Source: an uncultured Prevotellaceae bacterium (lineage in GTDB: Bacteria; Bacteroidota; Bacteroidia; Bacteroidales; Bacteroidaceae). Taken from it: a DNA stretch of 41,345 bases. The position numbers were made by a program, and so were the translations under genes. Of the stretch, positions 7,965 through 16,962 are shown in pieces. Under the pieces are notes generated by a model. The model saw only the letters and a program-made list of their open reading frames with translations. It was not told where the DNA came from and made no database searches. The stretch covers positions 1 through 41,345 of the forward strand of contig ONDH01000030.1 of assembly GCA_900316505.1 (NCBI GenBank), written 5' to 3'. How positions within the stretch are numbered: position 1 is the stretch's first letter; every line of letters begins with the position of its first letter.

Positions 7965-9383
7965 TTAGAACTGGAAATAGTTCTTGGCGTTGTTGTAGGA
8001 AATGTCCTCAATCATTTGGTTCACACGCTCTGCCTCATAACCAGTGTAGGGCACTTCGCCATTCTCTATGTCGGTGGCAACGAGGTTGCAGAGGATGCGA
8101 CGGAAATACTCGTGACGAGGGTAGGAGAGGAAGGAGCGTGAGTCGGTGAGCATACCCACAAAGCGGCTCAGCAATCCGAGAAGGGAAAGGGCATTCATCT
8201 GCTTGGTCATGCCATCCTTCTGATCGAGGAACCACCAACCTGAACCCCACTGAATCTTTCCAGGAATGGAACCGTCTTGGAAGTTGCCCAACATGGTGGC
8301 AAGCACCTCGTTGGCACAAGGGTTGAGATTGTAGAGGATAGTCTTTGCCAGCTTGCCTTCAGCGTTCAGCTTGTCAAGGAATTTTGAGCATTTCTTGGCG
8401 GTGTTGAACTCACCGATAGAATCGAAGCCCGTGTCAGGACCAATCAGCTTGAACATCTTGGAATTGTTGTCACGGATGGCTCCATAGTGGAACTGCTGTG
8501 CCCAACCTGCCTCAGCATCCTGCACACCAAAGATGTGCATCATGGCAGACTTGAACTTCAGTATTTCTTCTTGAGAGAGTTCCGTGCCACCATATACTTT
8601 ATCGAAGATGGCTTTAATCTCTGCATCTGTATAGTCTTCTGCATAGAACTCCTCAATGCCGTGGTCGGAAAGTTTGCAACCCATCGAAGCGAAGAAATCG
8701 TGACGTGCCTGGATGGCATCGATGTAGTCGTTGAAGTTATTGATGGATTTGCCACTTACGTCAGAGAGCTTGTTAACGTATGCCTTGAAATTGGCAGGCA
8801 CTTCCACGGCCATTGCCTTGTCAGGACGCCATGTGGGCAGCATCTTGGTCTCCATTGTGGCGTCAGCTGCCACCTGCTTGTGGTATTCGAGGGTATCTAC
8901 TGGGTCGTCGGTGGTACAAACAACCTTGACGTTGTAGTGCTTCATCAAACCACGTGGGGTGAATTTCGCGTCGTTCTTGATTTGCTCGTTGCACTCGTCG
9001 TAGATTTCACGTGCGTTCTCAGGATTCAACGTCTTGTTGATGCCGAATGCCGTCTTCAGTTCCAGATGAGTCCAGTGATAGAGCGGGTTACGGAACGTGT
9101 AAGGCACGGTTTCAGCCCACTTTTCGAACTTCTCCCAATCGGAGGTGTCCTTGCCTGTGATGAAACGCTCTGCCACACCGTTGCTGCGCATGGCTCTCCA
9201 CTTATAGTGGTCACCGCCCAACCAAATCTGAGTGATGGAATCAAAACGCTTGTTTTCAGCCACCATCTGTGGCACCAAGTGACAGTGATAGTCAATAATC
9301 GGCATCTTGGATGCGTGCTCGTGATACAACTTCTGTGCTGTTTCGCTTTGCAGCAAGAAGTTCTCGTCCATAAAAGGTTTCAT
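7965..9383 (-). CDS. uxaC: Glucuronate (uronate) isomerase
   Basis: UxaC converts D-glucuronate to D-fructuronate and D-galacturonate to D-tagaturonate, the first cytoplasmic step in using uronic acids from pectin and glucuronoxylan. The 472-residue product is full length for the family. It begins MKPFMDENFLLQSETAQKLY and carries the amidohydrolase-type metal motif DYHCHL near residue 33, HWTHLELK around 105, VVCTTDDP near 155 and the long HPRFLSYPRHEYFRR-type region late in the protein (here DSRSFLSYPRHEYFRRILCN). No other uronate genes are in the window. A well-formed promoter lies upstream, and trmN6 plus the HD gene may be read through from it. Confidence 0.96.
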   Translation of the reverse strand: MKPFMDENFLLQSETAQKLYHEHASKMPIIDYHCHLVPQMVAENKRFDSITQIWLGGDHYKWRAMRSNGVAERFITGKDTSDWEKFEKWAETVPYTFRNPLYHWTHLELKTAFGINKTLNPENAREIYDECNEQIKNDAKFTPRGLMKHYNVKVVCTTDDPVDTLEYHKQVAADATMETKMLPTWRPDKAMAVEVPANFKAYVNKLSDVSGKSINNFNDYIDAIQARHDFFASMGCKLSDHGIEEFYAEDYTDAEIKAIFDKVYGGTELSQEEILKFKSAMMHIFGVQDAEAGWAQQFHYGAIRDNNSKMFKLIGPDTGFDSIGEFNTAKKCSKFLDKLNAEGKLAKTILYNLNPCANEVLATMLGNFQDGSIPGKIQWGSGWWFLDQKDGMTKQMNALSLLGLLSRFVGMLTDSRSFLSYPRHEYFRRILCNLVATDIENGEVPYTGYEAERVNQMIEDISYNNAKNYFQF

Positions 9384-9420
9384 GAGATATCAATTGTTTG
9401 GTTAAATGTTATTGTTGTTG

Positions 9421-9452
9421 CAAATGTAGGGATTATTTTCTCGTCTGACAAA
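9421..9452 (-). promoter_or_regulatory. Bacteroidetes-type promoter of uxaC
   Basis: Minus strand TTTG (9449-9452), a 20-bp spacer and TACATTTG (9421-9428): both boxes and the spacing match the consensus. The leader to the uxaC ATG at 9383 would be about 30 nt. Confidence 0.8.
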
Positions 9453-9484
9453 TAAAAGGGCAAAAACATTCTTCTCTGTGCCCT

Positions 9485-9580
9485 AAAAGCATAGAAGGCG
9501 CCTCATTTCACAATGTGGCGCCTTCAATTTCCTTTAATAGGTACTAGTTTCTAAGGTAAAAAGATTGTTTTCAGGATAAC
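9485..9580 (-). ncRNA. Candidate small RNA or short untranslated transcript with terminator hairpin
   Basis: On the minus strand a TAACTTTG -7 box (9586-9593) is preceded after 19 bp by CTTG (9613-9616), close to the consensus. The predicted transcript runs about 95 nt. It ends in a strong hairpin: GAAGGCGCC (9494-9502) pairs with GGCGCCTTC (9517-9525), with an inner CATT/AATG extension around a TCAC loop, followed on the minus strand by a modest TATGCTTTT tail. No ORF of note is inside, and the uxaC promoter lies beyond the hairpin. The U-tract is weak and no homologue could be checked, so this remains a prediction. Confidence 0.45.
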
Positions 9581-9701
9581 GATGGCAAAGTTAGGGCTTA
9601 TTTTTGAATAAACAAGTTTTAATAAATGTGTTTTTTAACATAAATCACATTTTTTCGCCATTTTTATGGGACAACATGATGGAAACAAGGAAAATTTATA
9701 G

Positions 9702-9709
9702 TAATTTTG
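9702..9709 (+). promoter_or_regulatory. Probable -7 box of glnS
   Basis: TAATTTTG followed by C fits TAnnTTTG, 55 bp upstream of the glnS ATG. No clear TTTG box is found 19-21 bp upstream. Confidence 0.5.
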
Positions 9710-9764
9710 CACCCAATATTGAAGTGGATGATACATATTATATTATTAAAAAAGAAAAGTTGAC

Positions 9765-11546
9765 ATGAGTGTAGAAAACACAGAGGAGTTTATGACAGAA
9801 GAGGGTAGAAAAGAATCTCTCAACTTCATAGAGGAACAGCTGGTGAAAGATTTGGCTGAAGGTAAGAATGGTGGAAGAATGCAGACACGCTTCCCACCTG
9901 AACCTAACGGCTATCTGCATATAGGACATGCCAAGGCGATTGCACTTGACTTCGGTATGGCTCAGAAGTATGGCGGTGTGTGTAACCTCCGAATGGATGA
10001 CACCAACCCTCAGAAAGAAGACACTGAGTATGTGGAAGCCATCAAGCGTGACATTGAGTGGCTGGGCTTCAAGTGGGGTAACATCTACTATGCCAGCGAC
10101 TATTTTCAGCAGTTGTGGGATTTAGCAGTGGCACTGATTAAACAAGGAAGGGCATACATTGACGAGCAGACAGCCGAGCAGATAGCTGAACAGAAGGGCA
10201 CACCCACTCAACCAGGCACAAATTCGCCTTATCGTGACCGTCCTGTGGAGGAGAGCTTGCGTCTGTTCGAGGAGATGAACTCCGGCAACATGGAGCCAGG
10301 TAAGATGGTGCTGCGTGCCAAGATAGACATGGCAAGCCCTAACATGCACTTCCGTGACCCCATCCTTTATCGTGTGCTGAACATGCCACATTGGCGTACT
10401 GGCAACAAGTGGAATGCTTACCCGATGTATGACTTTACACATGGACAGTGTGATTACTGGGAAGGTGTGACTCACTCGTGGTGTACCCTGGAGTTTGTGA
10501 GTCATCGCCCCTTGTATGATCTCTTTGTCGATTGGGCAAAAGAGACGGATGGAACAGACAATCCTATAGATGACAACCGTCCTCGTCAGACAGAGTTCAA
10601 TAAACTGAACCTCACGCATATTTTGCTTTCTAAGCGTAATCTGCTCATTCTTGTTCAAGAAAAGGTGGTGAACGGATGGGATGACCCACGTATGCCGACC
10701 ATATGCGGTTTCCGTCGCCGAGGCTATAGTCCTGAAGGCATCCTCGCTTTCATCAACAAGATTGGCTACACGAAGTTTGACGCACTCAATCAGATGTCGC
10801 TTTTCGAGTCGGCTGTGCGTGATGACTTGAACAAACGTGCACAGCGTGTAAGTGCTGTCATTAATCCAGTCAAACTGGTCATCACCAATTTCCCAGAAGG
10901 GGAGACTGAGGTGTATAATGCCATCAACAATCCTGAAAACGAGGCTGATGGAACGCACGAGATTGAATTCAGCCGTGAGTTGTGGATAGAGCGTGACGAT
11001 TTCATGGAGGATGCTCCAAAGAAATTCTTCCGTTTGGGTCCTGGCAAGCAGGTGCGTCTGAAGAACTCCTACATCATTCAGTGTCCTGAAAACATAGAAG
11101 ACTGCGTGGTGAAAGATGCGAAAGGCAATATCATCGAAATTCATGCGGAACTTATTCCTGAAACCAAGACAGGACAAGCGCATAGCGACATGAAGATTAA
11201 GGGCAAGACCATCCACTGGGTTAGTTGCAAGCACTGTCTTGAAGCAGAGGTGCGCAACTATGACCGTCTTTGGATGGTGGAGAATCCTCGTGACGAAGTG
11301 GCGAACTATTCTAAGGAGCATGGTGATGTGCGTGGTATTGAAGCCATGCGTCCCTTCCTCAACCCCAACAGTCTTGAAGTGAAGAGGGCATATGTGGAAA
11401 AATGGCTTTCCACTCGCAAACCTATGGACTACTTGCAGTTCCAACGCATAGGATACTATAATGTCGATCCTGATTCCACACCCGAGCATCTGGTGTTCAA
11501 TCGCACCGTCGGCTTAACCGATGCATGGAAGAAAATCAACAAGTGA
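9765..11546 (+). CDS. glnS: Glutaminyl-tRNA synthetase
   Basis: A class I aminoacyl-tRNA synthetase that charges tRNA-Gln with glutamine in the cytoplasm. The 593-residue product has the PPEPNGYLHIGHAKA signature (HIGH at 52-55) and a variant KMSKS loop reading LLSKRNL near residue 287. Between them are the GlnRS/GluRS features SPYRDRP, MYDFTHGQCDYWEGVTHSWC and LEFVSHRPLYDLFVDW. The GlnRS-type beta-barrel anticodon domain follows from about 345. The N-terminal stretch FIEEQLVKDLAEGKNGGRMQTRFPPEPNG is typical of GlnRS rather than GluRS. The start is 9765, and a TPR gene begins 14 bp after the stop, implying co-transcription. Confidence 0.97.
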   Translation: MSVENTEEFMTEEGRKESLNFIEEQLVKDLAEGKNGGRMQTRFPPEPNGYLHIGHAKAIALDFGMAQKYGGVCNLRMDDTNPQKEDTEYVEAIKRDIEWLGFKWGNIYYASDYFQQLWDLAVALIKQGRAYIDEQTAEQIAEQKGTPTQPGTNSPYRDRPVEESLRLFEEMNSGNMEPGKMVLRAKIDMASPNMHFRDPILYRVLNMPHWRTGNKWNAYPMYDFTHGQCDYWEGVTHSWCTLEFVSHRPLYDLFVDWAKETDGTDNPIDDNRPRQTEFNKLNLTHILLSKRNLLILVQEKVVNGWDDPRMPTICGFRRRGYSPEGILAFINKIGYTKFDALNQMSLFESAVRDDLNKRAQRVSAVINPVKLVITNFPEGETEVYNAINNPENEADGTHEIEFSRELWIERDDFMEDAPKKFFRLGPGKQVRLKNSYIIQCPENIEDCVVKDAKGNIIEIHAELIPETKTGQAHSDMKIKGKTIHWVSCKHCLEAEVRNYDRLWMVENPRDEVANYSKEHGDVRGIEAMRPFLNPNSLEVKRAYVEKWLSTRKPMDYLQFQRIGYYNVDPDSTPEHLVFNRTVGLTDAWKKINK

Positions 11547-11560
11547 ATTGACCCCATCTC

Positions 11561-13180
11561 ATGGCAAAAGACTATTTTCAATCCAAGGAATTCAAGGAAC
11601 TGCTGACCTTATATGAGGAACAGCGTGACAAAGGAGAAAGTGTCTATCTGGACGCTGATGACTTTGCCGACATCGCTGATTACTACCTCAGTTTGGATCG
11701 GCCGGACTTGTCGATGGATACGCTTGCCGCGGGTCTTTCGCTTCATCCTGATGATGAGGTGCTGCTGATTGTGTTGAGCGCCACCCATATCTACCAGAGG
11801 AAGTATGACCAAGCCGAGGCTGTGCTCAAGACCTTGGATGCATCCAATTCAGACGTGCTATACCAGTTGGCACAGTTGGAATATGTCAAGTACGGGAATG
11901 TGACGAAGGCGGAGAAGATGTGGCGTGAATGGATGAAGCTTGAGAATGGACAGGAACCTTCTGAGCAGCTACGGCGCGAGAGTTATATCCACATCATTTC
12001 TTCCTTGATTGAATTGCGTGGAACCGGTCAGAAAGATAGAGTGTATGACATTGAGGCTACCCGTAGATGGGTGCGTGAATATATCGACACGTTCTCTCCA
12101 TTGGGTGAATATGATGAGGATGTTCAAATGGCAGATATCTGCCGTGAGAATGATTTGGCAGACCTGATGTGTGAGGTGGTCACTCAAGTGCTGGAAGTGC
12201 AGCCATACTTGCCCAAGGGGTGGACGAATCTTGCTCTTGCGCAGTTCATGTTGCAGCGTTATGAGCAAGCTTTGGAATCATGTGACTTTGCTCTTGCTGT
12301 CAACCCCAACGACCTTGAAGCTCTTTTGACCAAGGCGCATTCTTTCCAATGCATGGGTGAGAAGAATGAATCCCTGCCTGTGTTCAAGGAATATCTTGAC
12401 AGGGGTGGAGAAGCTGTGCAGATCATTCCATATGCTGATGCTTTGTTCTGCAATGGTGAAAAGAATCTTGCTGTATCCAAACTGGAATGGCTCATGAAGT
12501 ATTTTGTAAACAGAAAGAAAGAAGCTGATGCAAAATACAGGAAAGCAAGAGCAACCTGGCAGCCCGATTCCAAGGAGATGAAGGAGGCAGAGGCTTTACG
12601 ACAAGATTTCTATGACCTTTATAAACGCATCCTCACAGACATCAGCGATCTCTATCATCACAATGAATGCTACGAGGAGAGCATCATAGCCAACAAAAGT
12701 TTGACAGAAATTGATGGTAAAAATTCTGAAGCTTACTTTATGCTTGGCATCAATAATCTGGCATTGTCACGTTATGATGAAGCAGCACGCAATTTCGCCA
12801 TCGCTTTGCAGTTGGCTGATGATCAGGTGATGATGGGCATCGATATTGCGCTCACATTTGTGCTCAACAATTTTGACAAGTTTGCATTGGAGGTGTTGAA
12901 TGCCGTGAGTCAGATTGCTGCCAACAGCAGCAGCCCGTTTGTCAAGAACATCCCTGCTGCCAAGTCGCTCACCTATCTGAAATTGGGACATAAAGATCAG
13001 TTCATCAAGTATTTCAAGGTGGCATGTAAGGAGACACCTGAACTCGTCAAGAAAGTGTATGAGGGGCATTTCCCAAAGAATGTCCCTGTGAGCAAATGGT
13101 GTGACTATGCAGAGAAGAACATCGACAAACTGATGAAGAGTCTGAAGGGCGAGAACCTCCTCCTGCAAGACTTTACGTAG
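11561..13180 (+). CDS. Cytoplasmic tetratricopeptide-repeat protein
   Basis: This 539-residue protein has no signal peptide or membrane segment. TPR-like helix pairs run through most of it, clearest at about residues 40-105 (LSLHPDDEVLLIVLSATHIY), 220-265 (KGWTNLALAQFMLQRYEQALE, then a second unit) and 385-430 (NSEAYFMLGINNLALSRYDEA). The role is probably protein binding, with no catalytic motif seen. It lies between glnS (14 bp) and dapA (27 bp) on the same strand, so it is likely expressed with both; no functional link can be read from the sequence. Confidence 0.85.
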   Translation: MAKDYFQSKEFKELLTLYEEQRDKGESVYLDADDFADIADYYLSLDRPDLSMDTLAAGLSLHPDDEVLLIVLSATHIYQRKYDQAEAVLKTLDASNSDVLYQLAQLEYVKYGNVTKAEKMWREWMKLENGQEPSEQLRRESYIHIISSLIELRGTGQKDRVYDIEATRRWVREYIDTFSPLGEYDEDVQMADICRENDLADLMCEVVTQVLEVQPYLPKGWTNLALAQFMLQRYEQALESCDFALAVNPNDLEALLTKAHSFQCMGEKNESLPVFKEYLDRGGEAVQIIPYADALFCNGEKNLAVSKLEWLMKYFVNRKKEADAKYRKARATWQPDSKEMKEAEALRQDFYDLYKRILTDISDLYHHNECYEESIIANKSLTEIDGKNSEAYFMLGINNLALSRYDEAARNFAIALQLADDQVMMGIDIALTFVLNNFDKFALEVLNAVSQIAANSSSPFVKNIPAAKSLTYLKLGHKDQFIKYFKVACKETPELVKKVYEGHFPKNVPVSKWCDYAEKNIDKLMKSLKGENLLLQDFT

Positions 13181-13207
13181 AATAAGGAAAATAAACAACA
13201 TAGCTAT

Positions 13208-14110
13208 ATGAATCGTAATAAATTCAAGGGGTTGGGCATAGCGCTCGTTACTCCCTTTACAAAAGAAGGCAAGGTGGACTTCACCGCTCTTCGCCGTTTG
13301 CTTGATTACCAACTTTCCAACGGTATAGACTTCATCTGTCTGTTGGGCACCACTGCAGAAACACCAACGCTTTCTGTTGAGGAACGTCAGCAGGTGAAAG
13401 ACTTGGTGGTGGAGAAAGTCAACGGGCAGGTGCCTATTCTTATGGGATGCGGAGGCAACAATACTGCAGCCGTGGTGGAACAGATACAAACAGGCGACTT
13501 TACCGGCATTGAAGGCATCCTTAGCGTGTGCCCATACTACAACAAACCTTCACAAGAAGGTCTGTACCAGCACTTTAAAGCTATTGCAGCCGCCGCTGCC
13601 ACGCGCAATCTTTCAGTCGTGCTCTACAATGTGCCAGGACGTGTGGGTGTCAACATGACAGCAGAAACCACACTTCGTCTTGCCAATGAGTGTGAAAACA
13701 TCGTTGCCATTAAAGAGGCGTCAGGCAACTTTACACAGATAGACGACATCATCAAGAATAAACCTGCTAACTTCGACGTGATTTCGGGTGACGACGGCAT
13801 CACCTTCCCGCTCATCACATTGGGCGCTGTTGGTGTTATCTCTGTCATTGGTAATGCATTGCCTAAGGAGTTCAGCCGCATGGTGCGTCTCGCTCTCAAT
13901 GGCGACTACCAGAATGCGCTACTCATTCATCATAAGTTCACGGAACTCTTCAAACTTCTATTCGTGGATGGTAACCCAGCAGGCGTGAAGGCTATGCTCA
14001 ACTCCATGGGACTTATTGAGAATGAACTCCGCCTTCCCCTTGTTCCTTCGCGCATCTCCACCATGGAGAAAATTTCCGCTATTGTCAAGGAACTCAACAT
14101 CAAGTGCTGA
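13208..14110 (+). CDS. dapA: 4-hydroxy-tetrahydrodipicolinate synthase
   Basis: DapA condenses pyruvate with aspartate semialdehyde, the first committed step to lysine and meso-diaminopimelate for peptidoglycan. The 300-residue TIM-barrel protein shows the class I aldolase set: GTTAETPTL at 47-55 with the Thr pair, YYNKPSQEGLYQHF near 110-123, catalytic Tyr140 in YNVPGRVG, and Schiff-base Lys169 in AIKEASG. ISGDD follows in the usual place. The length is normal. It is the last gene of the glnS-TPR-dapA run and is followed by a strong intrinsic terminator. Confidence 0.97.
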   Translation: MNRNKFKGLGIALVTPFTKEGKVDFTALRRLLDYQLSNGIDFICLLGTTAETPTLSVEERQQVKDLVVEKVNGQVPILMGCGGNNTAAVVEQIQTGDFTGIEGILSVCPYYNKPSQEGLYQHFKAIAAAAATRNLSVVLYNVPGRVGVNMTAETTLRLANECENIVAIKEASGNFTQIDDIIKNKPANFDVISGDDGITFPLITLGAVGVISVIGNALPKEFSRMVRLALNGDYQNALLIHHKFTELFKLLFVDGNPAGVKAMLNSMGLIENELRLPLVPSRISTMEKISAIVKELNIKC

Positions 14111-14154
14111 TTGATTCTGTAAGATATTTCCCATTCAACAGATTCTATTGAGAC

Positions 14155-14190
14155 AGCGTAAACAAAGCGATTTGTTTACGCTTTTCTTTT
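14155..14190 (+). terminator. Rho-independent terminator after dapA
   Basis: A perfect 12-bp stem (AGCGTAAACAAA at 14155-14166, TTTGTTTACGCT at 14171-14182) with a GCGA loop is followed by a T-rich tail. Confidence 0.9.
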
Positions 14191-14326
14191 GACTTTGTCA
14201 ATTTTCTCTTTTTGTATATTCTGCTGAATGGTGTTTGTTGGGGTGTTTTGTGGGTGTAAAATCGAGAAAAATGTGTTTTTTTTACATTTATTTTTCATAA
14301 AAATGTGTTGTATCAACAAATATTCA

Positions 14327-14334
14327 TATATTTG
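14327..14334 (+). promoter_or_regulatory. Probable -7 box of the OmpA-like lipoprotein gene
   Basis: TATATTTG followed by C matches TAnnTTTG and lies 67 bp upstream of the ATG at 14402. The -33 region is not clear. Its position argues against the longer in-frame start at 14228. Confidence 0.55.
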
Positions 14335-14401
14335 CACTCAAGAATCTTGCCATCTGTTGACAGGGAATCGAAATATTTATATACATAAAAAACGTAAGAT
14401 T

Positions 14402-15121
14402 ATGAAGAAAATGAAATTTAGTGCAGTCGTGCTGGCGGCACTTATCATCCTCTCAGGATGTGGTATGAACAACACTGCGAAAGGTGGTCTTATCGGTGGC
14501 GGCGCAGGTGCAGGCATCGGTGCTATGGTCGGTAACCTGATTGGCAGAAATGCTGGTGGTACACTGGCAGGTGCGGCAATCGGTGCAGCTGTGGGTACTG
14601 GAGCTGGTCTTCTCATTGGTAAGAAAATGGACAAACTGAAGGCTCAAGCTGAGCAAGTGCAGAATGCTCAGGTGGAGAGCGTAAAGGACTCCAATGGTCT
14701 TGATGCAGTGAAAGTGACTTTCGATTCAGGTATCCTGTTCTCTTCTGGCAAATCTACGCTGAGCGGAACAGCTATGAATAACTTGAATGATTTCACTAAC
14801 AATGTGCTGAAGGCTTATCCTGACTGCGATGTTTCTATTCAGGGCTATACGGACAACACTGGCTTCAAGGGCTCTACGGCTGAAGAAAGTTTCCAGAAGA
14901 ACATCAAGTTGAGCCAAGAGCGTGCTGACGCTGTGAAGTCATACATGTTGGCTCAGGGTGCCGCTCCTAGTCAAATCAAGAGTAGCACTGGCTTCGGTGA
15001 AAATAATCCTGTTGCTGACAACTCCACGAAGGAGGGTAAGGCTCAGAACCGTCGTGTGGAGATTTATCTCTATGCATCAGAGGCGATGATTAACGCTGCA
15101 AATGCAGGTACATTGCAATAA
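14402..15121 (+). CDS. OmpA-family lipoprotein with glycine-zipper segment
   Basis: The 239-residue product starts MKKMKF and has a lipoprotein signal with LSGC lipobox (Cys near residue 20). It then carries a glycine-zipper helix pair rich in GxxxG (GGLIGGGAGAGIGAMVGNLI and GGTLAGAAIGAAVGTGAGLL). A short coiled linker (KKMDKLKAQAEQVQNAQ) leads to a C-terminal OmpA peptidoglycan-binding domain: VTFDSGILF, IQGYTDNTG, LSQERADAVKSYML and the NRRVEIYL ending. It probably tethers the outer membrane to peptidoglycan. I start it at 14402, because upstream codons fall before the predicted promoter and do not resemble the family. mtgA follows. Confidence 0.93.
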   Translation: MKKMKFSAVVLAALIILSGCGMNNTAKGGLIGGGAGAGIGAMVGNLIGRNAGGTLAGAAIGAAVGTGAGLLIGKKMDKLKAQAEQVQNAQVESVKDSNGLDAVKVTFDSGILFSSGKSTLSGTAMNNLNDFTNNVLKAYPDCDVSIQGYTDNTGFKGSTAEESFQKNIKLSQERADAVKSYMLAQGAAPSQIKSSTGFGENNPVADNSTKEGKAQNRRVEIYLYASEAMINAANAGTLQ

Positions 15122-15133
15122 CAACAAATGAAG

Positions 15134-15167
15134 GCAGGTGCAGGACTGGATGAGGTCTTGCACCTGC
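15134..15167 (+). terminator. Hairpin between the OmpA-like gene and mtgA
   Basis: GCAGGTGCAGGAC (15134-15146) pairs with GTCTTGCACCTGC (15155-15167) over 13 bp with one G-T wobble and an 8-nt loop. There is no T-run, so it may be a processing or attenuation stem rather than a complete terminator. It overlaps an alternative upstream mtgA start and supports the later ATG. Confidence 0.5.
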
Positions 15168-15190
15168 AACATTCAATAAGACGGCAGAAA

Positions 15191-15919
15191 ATGGGGAAGT
15201 TTCTTTCCAAGGTGGGAAATATAGTGAAGTGGATGTTCATCGTCTTATTGGCGGGAAGTATCCTGCTGGTGTTGATGTTCCGCTATATCCCTGTTTATAC
15301 CTCACCACTGATGTTTATCAGGGCATACGAGCAGGTGAGCAGGGGGGAGAAGATAAGATGGCACCATTCGTGGGTGCCGCTTGAGGAAATGTCGGCAGAC
15401 TTGCCCTTGGCGGTTATGTCTTGCGAAGACCAGAATTTCCTTATTCACAATGGCTTCGATTGGGAAGCCATTCAGAAGGTGATTAACGAGCGTGAGGAAG
15501 GCAAGCGTTTTCGTGGTGGTTCCACCATCAGTCAGCAGACGGCGAAGAACGTGTTCCTCTTTCCCACCTCCTCATCAGGAAAGCTGGCGTGGTTCCGCAA
15601 GGGTGTAGAAGCTTACTTCACAGTGCTGATGGAGTTTATGTGGGACAAGCAGCGCATCATGGAAGTGTATCTGAACACGATTGAAATGGGTGACGGCATT
15701 TATGGTGCAGAAGCAGTGGCACAGGAGCATTTCGGCTGTCATGCTAAAGATTTGACAAGAAACCAGTGTGCGATGATTGCCATTACATTGCCAAACCCAA
15801 TCAAGTTCAACTCGGCATCACCGACCAACTATATGTACCGTCGACAGTCATGGTGCATTCGACAGATGAAATGGCTGGGACGGTTCCCTATGAGGGAAGA
15901 AGAGAAGAAGGAGAAATGA
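15191..15919 (+). CDS. mtgA: Monofunctional biosynthetic peptidoglycan transglycosylase
   Basis: A GT51 enzyme that polymerises lipid II into glycan strands at the inner membrane. The 242-residue form has one N-terminal membrane anchor (about residues 10-32). The glycosyltransferase motifs follow: MSCEDQNFLIHNGFDW with the catalytic Glu, RGGSTISQQTAKNVFL, KQRIMEVYLNTIEMGDGIYG, and ARNQCA-like LTRNQCAMIAITLPNP. No transpeptidase domain follows, hence monofunctional. An in-frame ATG at 15128 would add 21 residues, but it lies in an intergenic hairpin, so I prefer MGKFLSKVG. The binding-protein gene starts 77 bp downstream. Confidence 0.93.
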   Translation: MGKFLSKVGNIVKWMFIVLLAGSILLVLMFRYIPVYTSPLMFIRAYEQVSRGEKIRWHHSWVPLEEMSADLPLAVMSCEDQNFLIHNGFDWEAIQKVINEREEGKRFRGGSTISQQTAKNVFLFPTSSSGKLAWFRKGVEAYFTVLMEFMWDKQRIMEVYLNTIEMGDGIYGAEAVAQEHFGCHAKDLTRNQCAMIAITLPNPIKFNSASPTNYMYRRQSWCIRQMKWLGRFPMREEEKKEK

Positions 15920-15996
15920 GTGGGTAGCTGACAGATGATAGATGTGGGGCGAGAGATGTGGAAAACATAAACGAATGAAAATAACTGGATGATACG

Positions 15997-16944
15997 ATGA
16001 GAAATCACAAAATAGGCTTTTACCTTTTCAGCATACTGATGTTTTGTTCCTGTATGCTGAAGGCGGAGAAGTTTGTGCTTACTATGAACTGGACACCTCA
16101 GGCAGAATTTGCCGGGTATTATGTGGCGAAAGAGAAAGGGTTTTACAAGGAAGCGGGACTGGATGTGGAAATGCACTACCATTCCTTGTCAGCTTCAGTG
16201 CATTATCGTATGGATACAGACGAGTGTGATGCCGGTCTTTTTTCGCTGATGGCTGCTATCGACATTATTGCCAGTGGAAAACCGCTGGTGAATATTTTCC
16301 AGACTTCAATGAATAGCAGTTACATCATCGTGTCGAGATGGGGCAAGAACCCGCTTACGCAGAAGCGGGACAGATTGGCTGTGTATATGTCGGAGCCAAA
16401 CTACCTGTCATTCATTTTGGACAGGAAACAAAAGATGGACTATGAATGGGTGTTCTATACGGGGAATATTAATGTGTTTCTTTCTGGTGGCGTCGATGCG
16501 ATGACTATGGTGAGTTATAGCGAGTATCTGCAACTGAAGCAGGCGGGATTCGACATGCCGGAGGAGAGTCTTTTCCGTTTTAAGGACAACGGCTACAATA
16601 TTCAAGAAAATGGGGTGTATGTGAAGCGTGATTATTATATCTCTCACCGAGACCAGGTGAAGCGTTTTGCAGAAGCCAGCAAGAGGGGATGGGAGTGGGC
16701 TGCCACTCATCAGGAAGAAGCATTGGATATCGTGATGAAATATGTGCGGGATGGGCATGTGCAGACGAACCGTGTCATCCAACGGATGATGCTGGAGGAA
16801 ATTCTTCGTTTGCAGAAAGATCCCAATTCTGGCAAGCGTGAATACCGTGTGCGCCCCGATATGGTGAAGAAAGCCAGCACACTGATGAGGGATTTTGGCA
16901 TGATTGACAGGGACGTGACGTATAACGAACTGATGGGGAAATAA
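15997..16944 (+). CDS. NMT1/THI5-like periplasmic substrate-binding protein
   Basis: The 315-residue protein has a signal peptide (cut near LKA|EKF, or lipidated at Cys19). Its mature part resembles the NMT1/THI5-like (SsuA-type) solute-binding fold: MNWTPQAEFAGYYVAKEKGFYKEAGLDVEM at the start, then a second lobe with YVSEPNYLSF-like and WEWAATHQEEALDIV segments. Relatives usually deliver pyrimidine, riboflavin-like or sulfonate ligands to ABC importers. No permease or ATPase gene is nearby. Instead, two membrane sensor proteins follow with gaps of 18 and 13 bp, which suggests that the protein presents a ligand to a receptor, as LuxP does for LuxQ or TorT for TorS. The ligand is unknown. Confidence 0.85.
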   Translation: MRNHKIGFYLFSILMFCSCMLKAEKFVLTMNWTPQAEFAGYYVAKEKGFYKEAGLDVEMHYHSLSASVHYRMDTDECDAGLFSLMAAIDIIASGKPLVNIFQTSMNSSYIIVSRWGKNPLTQKRDRLAVYMSEPNYLSFILDRKQKMDYEWVFYTGNINVFLSGGVDAMTMVSYSEYLQLKQAGFDMPEESLFRFKDNGYNIQENGVYVKRDYYISHRDQVKRFAEASKRGWEWAATHQEEALDIVMKYVRDGHVQTNRVIQRMMLEEILRLQKDPNSGKREYRVRPDMVKKASTLMRDFGMIDRDVTYNELMGK

Positions 16945-16962
16945 ACAAAAGACACAAGTATA

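Noticed and set aside
8487..9455. 322-codon open frame on the plus strand across uxaC
   Set aside because: Antisense to uxaC over nearly its whole length, with no recognisable motif and no promoter.
10122..11489. 455-codon open frame antisense to glnS
   Set aside because: Long only because glnS codon choice leaves few reverse stops; no domain is seen.
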